Source: an uncultured Tateyamaria sp.
GTDB lineage: Bacteria; Pseudomonadota; Alphaproteobacteria; Rhodobacterales; Rhodobacteraceae
Assembly: GCF_947496075.1 (NCBI RefSeq)
Contig: NZ_CANMBJ010000001.1
Location: 1-64,000, forward strand
DNA length: 64,000 bases
Direction of reading: 5' to 3'
The translations under genes were made by a program, and so were the position numbers. Positions 15,761 to 25,066 of the stretch are shown piece after piece. Within the stretch, counting starts at the first letter, position 1. The number at the start of each line of letters is the position of its first letter. The notes beneath the pieces are model-generated. The model worked only from the letters and a program-made list of their open reading frames with translations. It was not told the DNA's origin and ran no database searches.

Positions 15761-18130
15761 ATGCTTGACGATCCTTATCCCAAGGTGAAGCCCGGTCCGC
15801 CGCGTCCCAGCCAGATCATTCAGCCTGCCCAGTTCTCTCTGCCGCCCGGCACCGAACGCTATGTCGTGCAGGGCGGTGGGGCCATACTGATCCCGGTCGA
15901 AGCTGGCGATCAGGTGACCATCATCAACGACGAAGGTGGTCAGGTCTGCGAAGTGGTCTGCGCTGATGATCAAGGGCGTGTCGCCGACAGCCTGCTGGAT
16001 CGCCCTGCGGACGCGCCTGCCAATGGTCTGCGGGCTTTGCTGACGGGCAGTGACCAATCCCTGCGCGGCTTGCGGATGGGCGTTGATGCGCGCCGCATCG
16101 ACCTTGCCGCAGCGCGCGCAGTTCGGTTGTTTGACACGGGCACCCGCGCCAAGGCCGAAGAAGACATGCGCGTCACCCGCGACGGCACACTGATCATCGC
16201 GGCCCCTGGCAGTGCCATGGATCCCGAAGTGCAGGATACCGTCACGCCCCTGACCGTGATGATCCGGCGCGCCACGATCAAAAGCCATGTGAAGTTCGAA
16301 TTGCCCGATCCGCTGGCCGACCCGGTGGCCGACATCCGTGTGCACAGCGCCACGGCCGAGGCGTTCTTTGTCAAAGCGGGCGACTACATCCAGATCATCG
16401 ATGTGGATGGTCGCCAGTGCACCGACTTCGAATGTTTTTCGGCCCGCAAGCTCGACAAGGGGATCGAGCACGCTCTCGACGTGACGACGACCCGCACGCT
16501 GATGGGCCACGCCTACCCCATGCCCGGCCTGCACGCGAAATACTATGATCAGGAAATGCTGCCTTTGGTCGAAGTGGTGCAAGACACCTGCGGCCGCCAC
16601 GATGCCTTCGCGCTGGCATGTTCGGCCAAGTACTATGACGACATCGGATACCCCGGTCACGTCAATTGCTCGGAAAACTTCAACACGGCCCTGTCCGCGT
16701 TCAACGTCACCGGCCGCCCCGGCTGGATGGCGATCAACTTCTTCTTCAACACATATCTCGACGAACACGGCGTCATGTACTCAGACGAGCCGTGGTCGCG
16801 CCCCGGCGACTACGTCCTGCTGCGTGCGCTGACGGACATCGTCTGCGTGTCCTCCGCTTGCCCCGATGACACCACCGCCGCCAACGGCTGGAACCCCACC
16901 GACATCCACGTGCGCACCTATAGCGGGCGCGAAACCTTCCAACGCAGCGTCGCCTACCGGCCCACCCCTGATGCGGACCCTAAAATGACCAAACAAACCG
17001 CCTTCCACGACAGCTTTGCCAAGCACACCCGCAACTTTGTCGAATACAATGGCTACTGGCTCGCCAACTGCTTTGCCGAAGCGGGCCCGATCGAGGAGTA
17101 CTGGGCCTGCCGCCAAAAAGCGGTGATCATGGACCTGTCCCCGCTGCGCAAGTTCGAGATCACGGGGCCGGATGCCGAAGCGCTTTGCCAATATGTCTTC
17201 ACCCGCAACATGAAAACGCTCGCCGTCGGCGGCGTCGTCTATACCGCGATGTGCTATGAACATGGTGGCATGATCGACGACGGCACCGTGTTCCGGCTGG
17301 GCAAGGACAACTTCCGCTGGATCGGCGGCAATGACTATGGCGGTGACTGGCTGCGCGAACAAGCTGACAAACTAGGTCTCAAGGTCCTCGTCCGCTCCTC
17401 CAGCGACCAACTCCACAACGTCGCCGTCCAAGGCCCAGAAAGCCGCGATCTTCTGCGCAAAATCGTCTGGACCGCGCCGCATAACCCCGAGTTCGACCAG
17501 CTGGGCTGGTTCCGCTTCACCCCCGCGCGCCTCAACAACGAATCCGGCACGCCTTTCGTCATTTCTCGCACCGGCTATACAGGCGAGCTGGGCTACGAAG
17601 TCATGTGCCACCCCAAACACGCCCCCGAAATCTTCGATGCGATCTGGAACGCGGGCCAGGACCACGGCCTGCGCCCCATGGGGCTGGAAGCGCTCGACAT
17701 GGTGCGGATCGAGGCAGGGCTTATATTTGCAGGCTATGATTTCTCGGACCAGACCGACCCGTTTGAAGCAGGCATCGGTTTCACCGTCCCGCTCAAATCC
17801 AAACCCGACGACTTCATCGGGCGCGACGCCCTGATCCGGCGCAAGGAACATCCCAGCCGCAAGCTCGTCGGCCTCGACATCGACAGCAACGTGCAGGTCG
17901 ATCACGGCGACTGCATCCATATCGGCCGTGCGCAAGTGGGCGAGGTCACATCGTCCATGCGTTCGCCGCTCCTCGACAAGAACATCGCACTCGCCCGCAT
18001 CGACGTGGCCCACGCCCACATCGGCACCCAAGTCGAGGTCGGCAAACTCGACGGCCACCAGAAACGGCTGCCCGCGGAAGTCGTCCCCTTCGCTCATTAC
18101 GACCCGAAAAAAGAGCGACCCCGCTCATGA
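15761..18130 (+). CDS. tdm: Trimethylamine-N-oxide demethylase
   Basis: A 789-aa two-domain protein of the Tdm type. Residues about 1-400 form the DUF1989 part, the zinc-dependent domain that cleaves TMAO to dimethylamine and formaldehyde. It includes ADDQGRVADSLL, IIDVDGRQCTDFECFS and CVSSACPDDTTAANGW, Cys/Asp-rich segments suited to metal binding. Residues about 430-785 form a GcvT domain that captures formaldehyde on tetrahydrofolate (VISRTGYTGELGYEV, GLEALDMVRIEAG). The ATG follows GGGAGGCGACG. It lies divergent to a DMT transporter and heads a run with two small secreted proteins joined by ATGA overlaps. It links tmm and tmoXVW to the DMA pathway. Confidence 0.93.
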   Translation: MLDDPYPKVKPGPPRPSQIIQPAQFSLPPGTERYVVQGGGAILIPVEAGDQVTIINDEGGQVCEVVCADDQGRVADSLLDRPADAPANGLRALLTGSDQSLRGLRMGVDARRIDLAAARAVRLFDTGTRAKAEEDMRVTRDGTLIIAAPGSAMDPEVQDTVTPLTVMIRRATIKSHVKFELPDPLADPVADIRVHSATAEAFFVKAGDYIQIIDVDGRQCTDFECFSARKLDKGIEHALDVTTTRTLMGHAYPMPGLHAKYYDQEMLPLVEVVQDTCGRHDAFALACSAKYYDDIGYPGHVNCSENFNTALSAFNVTGRPGWMAINFFFNTYLDEHGVMYSDEPWSRPGDYVLLRALTDIVCVSSACPDDTTAANGWNPTDIHVRTYSGRETFQRSVAYRPTPDADPKMTKQTAFHDSFAKHTRNFVEYNGYWLANCFAEAGPIEEYWACRQKAVIMDLSPLRKFEITGPDAEALCQYVFTRNMKTLAVGGVVYTAMCYEHGGMIDDGTVFRLGKDNFRWIGGNDYGGDWLREQADKLGLKVLVRSSSDQLHNVAVQGPESRDLLRKIVWTAPHNPEFDQLGWFRFTPARLNNESGTPFVISRTGYTGELGYEVMCHPKHAPEIFDAIWNAGQDHGLRPMGLEALDMVRIEAGLIFAGYDFSDQTDPFEAGIGFTVPLKSKPDDFIGRDALIRRKEHPSRKLVGLDIDSNVQVDHGDCIHIGRAQVGEVTSSMRSPLLDKNIALARIDVAHAHIGTQVEVGKLDGHQKRLPAEVVPFAHYDPKKERPRS

Positions 18131-18504
18131 TCCGCCGCGTCTTCCTCATCGCGCTTCTCACCCTCGCGCTGCCCGCCCACGCACAGTCGGTGAAACTCAA
18201 GGCACACGAGATCGACGCGCTCCTGTCCGGCAACACCGCCATCGGCAAATGGGAGGGCACCCCCTACCGCCAGTATTTCGCCCCCGACGGCACCACGATC
18301 TACGCTCAGGACGGCGCCCGGTCAGCCCTTGGGCAATGGCGCATCGACGTTGAGAAAGACGAATACCAAAGCATCTGGCCCCGGGACGACGATTGGGAAG
18401 GATGGTTCGTCATGGAGTGGGACGGCGCGTTCTATTGGGTCAGCAAGACAACCCCACCCACCCCCTTCGAACTGGTCGAAGGCGAACGGCTGGTGGCCCC
18501 ATGA
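18127..18504 (+). CDS. Small exported protein of unknown function, tdm operon
   Basis: A 125-aa protein with a clear signal peptide (MIRRVFLIALLTLALPAHA, cleavage likely after AHA). The mature part is Trp-rich and contains the repeated-looking GKWEGTPYRQYFAPDGT and GQWRIDVEKDEYQSIW segments. This resembles small periplasmic proteins of about 100 residues with a beta-sheet character found in alphaproteobacteria. Its ATG overlaps the tdm stop (ATGA), and its own stop overlaps the next start. No enzymatic motif is seen. Co-translation with tdm suggests a role linked to TMAO metabolism or stress, which is only inferred. Confidence 0.75.
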   Translation: MIRRVFLIALLTLALPAHAQSVKLKAHEIDALLSGNTAIGKWEGTPYRQYFAPDGTTIYAQDGARSALGQWRIDVEKDEYQSIWPRDDDWEGWFVMEWDGAFYWVSKTTPPTPFELVEGERLVAP

Positions 18505-18902
18505 TCCGCGCCACTGGTCTTTTGTTGCTGTGCGCCAGCGCCACCCATGCGAACACGTATTGCGCGGATCTGACCGCACGCACAACCACCGAAATCGCGC
18601 TTCCCGATGGCACGCCGGGCACCTGCAGCACGTCACTGGATCTGTCCGGCGCGCAGGCAATCAACTGCCGCTGGCCCTTCGACTACCGCGCCGATGCCGC
18701 GACAGCGGCCTTTACCGCGCTACTGAGCGCAACCACTCAATGCCTCAACACCGATGGCGTCACTGATCAGGGCGTCAACCATCCCGACAGCTACGACCTG
18801 CGCATATTCCAAACAGAAGCGGCGCAGATCAGCGTGTCGATCAAGGACAAGGGCGCACTCCAGCAGACCTACGTATTTCTCCGCATCGCACCCAAGGATT
18901 GA
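18501..18902 (+). CDS. Small exported cysteine-containing protein, tdm operon
   Basis: A 133-aa protein starting at ATG 18501, overlapping the previous stop by ATGA. The signal peptide is MIRATGLLLLCASATHA. The mature part has four cysteines (YCADL, GTCSTS, NCRWPF, QCLNT), suggesting two disulfides in the periplasm, and a beta-rich end (SVSIKDKGALQQTYVFLRI). No family is recognised. The upstream reading frame extends to 18393 but that part only shadows the previous gene. Confidence 0.72.
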   Translation: MIRATGLLLLCASATHANTYCADLTARTTTEIALPDGTPGTCSTSLDLSGAQAINCRWPFDYRADAATAAFTALLSATTQCLNTDGVTDQGVNHPDSYDLRIFQTEAAQISVSIKDKGALQQTYVFLRIAPKD

Positions 18903-18965
18903 ACACGCGGCCTCACGTCGTTTTTACGCAAGACGATCAGACCGACTGCAGCGCAGACTCACGGC

Positions 18966-19583
18966 ATGGATGCGGAAAATGTCTTTGAACCCTTGTTGCA
19001 CACAACCCAAGCGGTGTGCCGTCAGCACCCGGACGTGCGCGCCTTTGTTCCGTTTCCGACAGACGTAACGCCGCAGCCGGTGACGCCCAAACCCTGCCCC
19101 TGCAGCACCTACATGACGCAGGAAACCGGCTGGGACCACGATCCGACCTACGAGGCGCTGTCCAAGGCGATCATCCGCGCCGGACCACACGCGCATTGGC
19201 GCGAAACCTACAAGAACACCGATATCGGCGATCATTTCATGGATCGGTTCGGATGCTACTGCATCATCGGACCTGAGGGTCCATTCACATCGCAAACCGC
19301 GCGCGTTTTCATGGTCTACATGCCCCCGCATCTTTACTACCCATGGCACCATCACCCGGCAGAAGAGCTTTACCTCGTCCTCTCCGGCGCGGCGATCTTC
19401 TGCAAGGCAGACGCGCCCGACACCACGCTGCGGGCCGGAGACGTCAGTTTTCACGAAAGCAACCAGTCGCACGCAATGGAAACGCGCGATGACCCGGTTC
19501 TGTGTCTGGTGCTGTGGCGGAATGAGTTCGACACACCGCCGGTGTTAAGTGCGCAGGCCAAGACGACCTCCGCCAAGGCCTAA
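18966..19583 (+). CDS. dddQ: DMSP lyase, cupin type, DddQ-like
   Basis: A 205-aa protein of the dimethylsulfoniopropionate lyase cupin family, which cleaves DMSP to DMS and acrylate. The cupin core [18 protein letters not shown] carries the metal-binding H-x-H-x3-E-x-Y arrangement, with the later His in HESNQSHAM. The N-terminal half ([20 protein letters not shown], then GPEGPF) also has the DddQ look. Its stop overlaps that of tmm by 4 nt, in convergent orientation. In roseobacters dddQ is known near methylamine genes, which supports the call. Another cupin lyase subtype (DddL/DddW-like) is the main alternative. The 63-bp gap after the secreted protein allows read-through from tdm. Confidence 0.78.
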   Translation: MDAENVFEPLLHTTQAVCRQHPDVRAFVPFPTDVTPQPVTPKPCPCSTYMTQETGWDHDPTYEALSKAIIRAGPHAHWRETYKNTDIGDHFMDRFGCYCIIGPEGPFTSQTARVFMVYMPPHLYYPWHHHPAEELYLVLSGAAIFCKADAPDTTLRAGDVSFHESNQSHAMETRDDPVLCLVLWRNEFDTPPVLSAQAKTTSAKA

Positions 19584-20914
19584 TTCTGCAAGTATACCTC
19601 TAGGCTGTCATCCAACGCATCCACCCACGGCGTGTGGTGGATGGGTGCCATCGACCCTGTCATCACCGACGCATAACAATTGTCACGGAAGGTCATGATG
19701 CCCTGCTTCTTATGACCCTTCCACGCCTTGAACGCCTGACACGCGCCTTCGACATCGAATGACGGATAATCCGTCTCGGCAATCAATTCCTTGATGTAGT
19801 CGCCCTGATACCAGATCGCGTCATAGTCATCTTCACCTGCATCCTCGCGCGCCACACGATCCACAACGTCAGCCTGCATCTCAGCCTTTGACGGCATCGC
19901 GATCTTGCCCATGATCGCGTCGCGCACCCACCAGGCTTGGGCGTCGAACATGTTGAAGGTGAACCACTGGTCCTGCATGCCCAGATAAAACAGGGCCGAG
20001 TTATCCACCCATGCCACGCCTTTATACAGGTCTGCCGTTGCCAACCGGTTCGCCGTCTTCAGGCGCAACTCTTCTGCCATGAACGGGAAATGGTGCTGGT
20101 ATCCTGTGCACAAGATCACCGCGTCCACATCGCGGCTGGTGCCATCCTTGAAATGCGCCGTCTTGCCGCTCACATGTGTCAGCAACGGCACCTCGGCCCA
20201 GTTGTCCGGCCAATCATACCCCATGGCCGCCGTGCGATGTGACACTGTGATCGACTTGGCCCCGTACTTCCAACACTGAGAGCCGATGTCTTCAGCCGAG
20301 TAGCTGGTGCCGACGATCAGAATATCCTGATCCTTGAACTCCAACGCATCGCGAAAATCATGGGCGTGCAGCACGCGGCCCTTGAAGCTCTCGAAGCCAG
20401 GAAACTCCGGCACATTTGGGGTCGAGAAGTGGCCCGACGCACAGATCACGTGATCGAACTCTTCTGTGTATTCCCGGTCGTTGGGCAAGTCCTTGACCGT
20501 CACGCTGAATGAACCGTCTTCGAATTCGACCCGGCGCACTGTCGTCTCGAACCGGATCCAATCCCGTACGCCCGCCTTATCCACACGGCCCTGAATGTAG
20601 TCGAACAGAACGGCGCGGGGCGGATACGATGCGATCTGCTTGCCAAAATGTTCTTCAAAGGAATAGTCCGCGAATTCGAGGCCTTCTTTGGGACCATTGG
20701 ACCACAGATAGCGATACATCGACCCGTGCACCGGCTCGCCATATTGGTCCACGCCCGTACGCCACGTATAGTTCCACAATCCCCCCCAGTTGGACTGCTT
20801 TTCGAAGCAGACGATCTCGGGAATATCCTCGCCATTCTTCTTGGCCGATTGAAAGGCACGCAATTGTGCGAGGCCCGAAGGACCTGCCCCGATGATGGCG
20901 ATACGTTTGGGCAT
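19580..20914 (-). CDS. tmm: Trimethylamine monooxygenase (flavin-containing monooxygenase)
   Basis: A 444-aa FMO that oxidises TMA to TMAO with NADPH and O2. The FAD motif is GAGPSG at residues 9-14, and the NADPH site lies in [11 protein letters not shown]. The FMO fingerprint FxGxxxHxxxF is [11 protein letters not shown]. Bacterial Tmm landmarks are [32 protein letters not shown] and the near-terminal [15 protein letters not shown]. The start is the ATG at 20914, preceded by GAGAG. It is transcribed alone, convergent with the DddQ-like gene and divergent from a 130-aa membrane protein. Tmm can also oxidise other amines and DMS. Confidence 0.96.
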   Translation of the reverse strand: MPKRIAIIGAGPSGLAQLRAFQSAKKNGEDIPEIVCFEKQSNWGGLWNYTWRTGVDQYGEPVHGSMYRYLWSNGPKEGLEFADYSFEEHFGKQIASYPPRAVLFDYIQGRVDKAGVRDWIRFETTVRRVEFEDGSFSVTVKDLPNDREYTEEFDHVICASGHFSTPNVPEFPGFESFKGRVLHAHDFRDALEFKDQDILIVGTSYSAEDIGSQCWKYGAKSITVSHRTAAMGYDWPDNWAEVPLLTHVSGKTAHFKDGTSRDVDAVILCTGYQHHFPFMAEELRLKTANRLATADLYKGVAWVDNSALFYLGMQDQWFTFNMFDAQAWWVRDAIMGKIAMPSKAEMQADVVDRVAREDAGEDDYDAIWYQGDYIKELIAETDYPSFDVEGACQAFKAWKGHKKQGIMTFRDNCYASVMTGSMAPIHHTPWVDALDDSLEVYLQN

Positions 20915-21074
20915 TGAGCGACTCTCCTGACGATATTTGCGTTGGGTCAATTCGACCGTTATCGCCCCTGCAAGTCAACTATTTTGAACCACAGTAAAAT
21001 CATACAGTGCGCCTTTTAGGTGTACATGAGTGTGTTTTGCGCTGATGATCCGAGCAAAAGGGACGGAACAAGAT

Positions 21075-21467
21075 ATGGCGAAACCACATTTCAGCTTCTG
21101 GATCATTGCGGGGTTGGGCCTCGCGTGGAACCTGATGGGCTGCCTGAACTTCGTCACCCAGATGAACCCTGACGCGGTCGCCCAGATGCCAGAGCTGTAT
21201 CAGCTCATCATTGCCGCGCGTCCGCTTTGGGCCACGCTCGCCTTTGGCTTTGCCGTGTTTGGTGGGGCGCTTGGGTGCATCTTGCTGCTGTTGCGGCGCC
21301 GGATGGCCACCGTGGCCCTTGCGGTGTCGCTGCTGGCCATCGGACTGACAGTGGTCCAGACGATTGCAGTTGTCGGCATGGCCCCCAGCACGTTCCTTGC
21401 GCTGCTCGTTGGCGCAGCTCTGTTTTGGTACGCTACGATTGCGCAACGCAGCGGCTGGTTACGCTAG
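21075..21467 (+). CDS. Small four-helix inner-membrane protein of unknown function
   Basis: A 130-aa protein, starting at ATG 21075 (MAKPHFSFWIIAGLG). Hydrophobic segments lie at about residues 7-25, 50-72, 75-97 and 100-122. The N-terminal pattern (WIIAGLGLAWNLMGCLNF, then MPELYQ) resembles small uncharacterised membrane proteins of marine alphaproteobacteria. It is divergent from tmm and convergent with gmaS, enclosed within the methylamine cluster. No transport motif is visible. Confidence 0.72.
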   Translation: MAKPHFSFWIIAGLGLAWNLMGCLNFVTQMNPDAVAQMPELYQLIIAARPLWATLAFGFAVFGGALGCILLLLRRRMATVALAVSLLAIGLTVVQTIAVVGMAPSTFLALLVGAALFWYATIAQRSGWLR

Positions 21468-21533
21468 ATTTCGCGACCGCTCGTCATCGGCGTCAGCTTG
21501 CCAGAATTCTGGTTAATTTTCGACGAATGCAAA

Positions 21534-21565
21534 GTACGCGGGATCAATCCCTTGATCCCGCGTAC
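21534..21565. terminator. Perfect 14-bp inverted repeat between convergent genes
   Basis: GTACGCGGGATCAA and its exact complement are separated by TCCC. It lies between the 3' ends of the 130-aa membrane protein gene and gmaS, as expected for a bidirectional terminator. There is no clear T tract on either side. Confidence 0.65.
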
Positions 21566-21608
21566 AAATGTCAAAGCAGTTTAAATCTGGTAGCTCCGCC
21601 GCACAGGC

Positions 21609-21624
21609 TGTCCCCGCGGGGACA
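21609..21624. repeat. 16-bp palindrome, copy 2 (3' of gmaS)
   Basis: TGTCCCCGCGGGGACA, identical to 432-447 and 52661-52676, placed 4 nt beyond the gmaS stop. It may add to transcript termination here. Confidence 0.85.
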
Positions 21625-21628
21625 AACA

Positions 21629-22963
21629 TCAGATATCCAGCGTGTTGTCCTTCTCCCACTGCGAGAAATGCGCCGTAAAGTCATTCCATTCCTGCGTCTT
21701 CATCTTGATGTAAGAGGCCGAGAATTCCTCGCCCATCGCGGCCTTCAGCCCCTTGTCCTTGTCGTATTCACGAAGGGCATCCAGCATGTTCAGAGGCAGC
21801 TTTGGCGCGCCCCGCACCTTGTGGCCTTCGGCATACATGTCGATGTCGTGGCGCTTGCCCGGATCGGCTTGGGTGCGGATACCATCAAGACCAGCGGCAA
21901 TGATAACCGCCTGCAACAGGTAGGGGTTCGTCGCCCCGTCCGGCAGGCGAAGTTCGAACCGACCCGGACCCGGTACGCGCACCATGTGGGTGCGATTGTT
22001 CCCCGTCCACGTCACCGTGTTCGGCGCCCATGTGGCGCCAGACATCGTGCGGGGAGCGTTGATGCGTTTGTAGCTGTTGACCGTCGGGTTGGTGATCGCC
22101 GCGAGGGCGCTTGCATGCTTCATGATGCCGCCCAAGAAGTGACGGCCCTTTTCGGACAAGCCCAGCTCTGCTGTTTGAGAACTGTCGTTGGGTTCCATCG
22201 CGAACACATTGGTTTTCGCATCCGCCCCGGCTGCGTCCCAGACCGAGATGTGGGCGTGGCAACCATTGCCCGTCAGACCCTCGACCGGTTTGGGCATGAA
22301 GGTCGCGCGGAAGCCGTGTTTTTCAGCCACGGATTTCGTCATGAACTTGAAGAAGGAATGCTTGTCCGCGGTGCGCAAGGCATCATCGAATTCCCAGTTC
22401 ATCTCGAACTGACCGTTCGCGTCCTCATGGTCGTTCTGGTACGGACCCCAGCCGAGATCGAGCATGTAATCGCAAATCTCGCGCACCACATCATAGCGGC
22501 GCATGACCGCCTGCTGGTCGTAGCAAGGCTTGGCGGCGGTGTCGTATTCGTCGCTGATTTGCTCACCGTCCGGTGTCATAAGAAAATATTCAGCTTCGAT
22601 CCCGGTCTTGACGTGCAGACCCTCTGCTGCGGCCTCGTCAATCAGGCGGCGTAGCACGTTGCGGGGCGCTTGGGCGACGTCCTCGTCCTCCATCACGCAG
22701 TTGCCTGCGACCCAGGCCACTTCAGGTTTCCACGGCAGTTGGATGACAGAGGACGGGTCCGGCACGGCCAGCATGTCGGGATGCGCCGGCGTCATGTCGA
22801 GCCAGGTGGCGAAACCCGCAAAGCCTGCGCCGTCTTCCTGCATGTCGGCAATGGCTTGCGCCGGCACCAACTTGGCCCGTTGACCGCCGAAGAGGTCAGT
22901 AAAGGAAATCATGAAATACTTGACGCCATTCTCGGCGGCGAACTTGGCAAGATCAGTGGTCAT
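21629..22963 (-). CDS. gmaS: Gamma-glutamylmethylamide synthetase
   Basis: A 444-aa glutamine-synthetase-fold enzyme that ligates methylamine to glutamate with ATP. GS features include GIEAEYFLM, the catalytic-core NGQFEMNWEFDDALRTADKH, GNGCHAHISVW, TNPTVNSYKRI and RFELRLPDGATNPYLLQA. GmaS is preferred over GlnA or GlnT because it directly follows mgsABC on the same strand and lies among dmm and mgd genes. It ends in a palindrome and a hairpin. It is 71 bp from mgsC, so it is probably co-transcribed as mgsABC-gmaS. Confidence 0.93.
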   Translation of the reverse strand: MTTDLAKFAAENGVKYFMISFTDLFGGQRAKLVPAQAIADMQEDGAGFAGFATWLDMTPAHPDMLAVPDPSSVIQLPWKPEVAWVAGNCVMEDEDVAQAPRNVLRRLIDEAAAEGLHVKTGIEAEYFLMTPDGEQISDEYDTAAKPCYDQQAVMRRYDVVREICDYMLDLGWGPYQNDHEDANGQFEMNWEFDDALRTADKHSFFKFMTKSVAEKHGFRATFMPKPVEGLTGNGCHAHISVWDAAGADAKTNVFAMEPNDSSQTAELGLSEKGRHFLGGIMKHASALAAITNPTVNSYKRINAPRTMSGATWAPNTVTWTGNNRTHMVRVPGPGRFELRLPDGATNPYLLQAVIIAAGLDGIRTQADPGKRHDIDMYAEGHKVRGAPKLPLNMLDALREYDKDKGLKAAMGEEFSASYIKMKTQEWNDFTAHFSQWEKDNTLDI

Positions 22964-23034
22964 CTATCTGTTCCTGTTGGTCTTTTTATGTGGTGAGGGC
23001 GCGTGCTGTGATGGCCGCGCCCTTCGTTGAGTGG

Positions 23035-24378
23035 TTAGTAAGAGGTGCCGGGCTTGCCAGGATACCAGTCGGTGCCCGCCAGTGGAATTTTCGCCATGGC
23101 CGCCGCTTCCAGCGTCACGGCGCAAAGATCCTCCGGCTCAAGATTGTGGAGATGGTTCTTGCCACAGGCGCGCGCGATGGTCTGCGCCTCAAGCGTCATG
23201 ACCTTGAGGTAGTTGTTGAGCCGCCGCCCGCCTTCGATGGGGTCAAAGCGTTTCATCAACTCAGGGTCCTGCGTGGTGATGCCTGCGGGGTCTTGCCCTT
23301 CGTGCCAGTCGTCATAAGCGCCTGCAGTGGTGCCGAGCGCGTTATACTCAGCTTCCCATTTCGGGTCGTTGTCCCCAAGCGCAATCAGAGCGGCGGTGCC
23401 GATGGCAACAGCGTCAGCTCCAAGGGCCATGGCCTTGGCAACATCCGCACCCGTACGGATGCCACCCGAGACAACAAGCTGCACTTCGCGGTGCATATCG
23501 AGATCCTGAAGCGCCCGTACAGCTTCGCGGATACAGGCGAGGATTGGTTGCCCGACATGTTCGATGAACACGTCCTGCGTGGCTGCCGTCCCACCCTGCA
23601 TCCCATCCAGCACAACGACGTCTGCGCCCGCCTTGACCGCCAGCGTGGTGTCGAAATAGGGGCGCGCGCCGCCGACCTTGATGTAGATCGGCTTTTCCCA
23701 ATTGGTGATTTCACGCAATTCGAGGATCTTGATCTCCAGATCATCTGGCCCCGTCCAGTCTGGGTGACGACAAGCCGAGCGTTGGTCGATCCCCTTGGGC
23801 AGGTTGCGCATTTCAGCGACGCGATCACTGATCTTCTGACCCAGAAGCATGCCGCCACCGCCGGGCTTGGCCCCCTGCCCCACGACAATCTCAATCGCGT
23901 CGCAGCGGCGCAAATCGTCCGGGTTCATGCCATAGCGCGACGGCAGGTATTGATAGACGAGCTTGTTGGAATGGCCGCGTTCTTCCTCAGTCATACCACC
24001 GTCGCCGGTTGTCGTTGACGTCCCAGCCATCGTGGCGCCACGACCCAGTGCTTCTTTCGCACCGCCGGACAAAGCGCCGAAGGACATGCCCGCAATCGTC
24101 ACCGGGATGTCAAGTTGGATCGGGTTCTTGGCAAACCGTGTGCCGAGCGTGACGTTGGTATCGCAGCGCTCGCGATAGCCTTCGAGCGGGTAGCGCGAAA
24201 TAGACGCGCCCAGAAACAGCAGGTCATCGAAATGGGGCAACTTGCGTTTGGCCCCGCCGCCCCGAATGTCGTAGATACCGGTTGCTGCGGCCCGCCGAAT
24301 TTCAGCGTTCACCGGGTTGGAGAAGGTGGCCGACTGGATCGGCATTGTGCGTGGTGCGCCCTTTTGGTCGTCTTTCAT
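23035..24378 (-). CDS. mgsC: N-methylglutamate synthase, FMN-binding glutamate-synthase-like subunit
   Basis: A 447-aa protein related to the central FMN/Fe-S domain of glutamate synthase. It has GMSFGALSGGAKEALGRGA, TTTGDGGMTEEE, the glutamate-synthase-type PGGGGMLLGQK, LDGMQGGTAATQDVF and the FMN phosphate region VVSGGIRTGADVAKAMALGA. The start is ATG 24378 (MKDDQKGAP); the frame upstream overlaps mgsB and is a shadow. With MgsA and MgsB it transfers the methylamine group from gamma-glutamylmethylamide to make N-methylglutamate. Confidence 0.94.
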   Translation of the reverse strand: MKDDQKGAPRTMPIQSATFSNPVNAEIRRAAATGIYDIRGGGAKRKLPHFDDLLFLGASISRYPLEGYRERCDTNVTLGTRFAKNPIQLDIPVTIAGMSFGALSGGAKEALGRGATMAGTSTTTGDGGMTEEERGHSNKLVYQYLPSRYGMNPDDLRRCDAIEIVVGQGAKPGGGGMLLGQKISDRVAEMRNLPKGIDQRSACRHPDWTGPDDLEIKILELREITNWEKPIYIKVGGARPYFDTTLAVKAGADVVVLDGMQGGTAATQDVFIEHVGQPILACIREAVRALQDLDMHREVQLVVSGGIRTGADVAKAMALGADAVAIGTAALIALGDNDPKWEAEYNALGTTAGAYDDWHEGQDPAGITTQDPELMKRFDPIEGGRRLNNYLKVMTLEAQTIARACGKNHLHNLEPEDLCAVTLEAAAMAKIPLAGTDWYPGKPGTSY

Positions 24379-24388
24379 ATTCCGGCCC

Positions 24389-25066
24389 TCAGTACGCGTT
24401 GTCGATGTTGAAGTTATACAGTTTGCGTGCCGATCCGTAGCGCTTGAATTCGGACGCATTGGCATCGCAGCCGCCACGTTCCAGCAACTCTTCGAGCAGT
24501 GCGATATGTTCGGGGCGCATCTCTTTCTCGATGCAGTCGGCACCAAGCGATTTCACCGAACCGCGCACAAATAGACGCGCCTCGTAAAGTGAATCGCCCA
24601 GTGCCTCGCCTGCATCCCCGCAGACCACCAGATTGCCCGATTGCGCCATGAAGGCCGACATATGCCCGATATTGCCGTGCACGATGATGTCGATGCCTTT
24701 CATCGAGATGCCACAGCGCGACGACGCGTTGCCCTTGATCACCAGCGTGCCGCCATGGCCCGTGGCACCTGCATATTGCGACGCGTCCCCTTCGACCACG
24801 ACCATGCCGGACATCATGTTTTCAGCCGTACCGGGGCCGACAGAGCCGTGCACATGCACGGTGGCCTGCTTGTTCATGCCCGCGCAGTAGTAGCCTGTGG
24901 AACCTTTGATATTTACTTCAATCGGCGCATCGAGGCCCACGGCAATTGCATGGCTGCCCTTTGGGTTCACGATTTCCCAATGTGTCTGGTTGGTATTGTC
25001 CGCCTGCGCGTGCAGGGTAGAGTTGAGCGCACGAAGTCCCTGCGCTTCCAAGTCAAATGTTTGCAT
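24389..25066 (-). CDS. mgsB: N-methylglutamate synthase, GXGXG-domain subunit
   Basis: A 225-aa right-handed beta-helix protein equivalent to the C-terminal GXGXG domain of glutamate synthase. The repeated turns appear as VNIKGSTGYYCAGMN, VHVHGSVGPGTAENM, VVVEGDASQYAGATG, LVIKGNASSRCGISM and IIVHGNIGHMSAFM. Its ATG abuts the mgsA stop with no gap and it ends 10 bp before mgsC. Confidence 0.94.
   Translation of the reverse strand: MQTFDLEAQGLRALNSTLHAQADNTNQTHWEIVNPKGSHAIAVGLDAPIEVNIKGSTGYYCAGMNKQATVHVHGSVGPGTAENMMSGMVVVEGDASQYAGATGHGGTLVIKGNASSRCGISMKGIDIIVHGNIGHMSAFMAQSGNLVVCGDAGEALGDSLYEARLFVRGSVKSLGADCIEKEMRPEHIALLEELLERGGCDANASEFKRYGSARKLYNFNIDNAY

Noticed and set aside
15719..16768. 349-codon minus-strand frame opposite the 5' half of tdm
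   Set aside because: Shadow of the Tdm DUF1989 domain, with no independent ribosome site or motif.
21227..22654. 475-codon plus-strand frame opposite gmaS
   Set aside because: Antisense to a well-conserved GmaS; no recognisable motif and Arg/His/Val-rich shadow composition.
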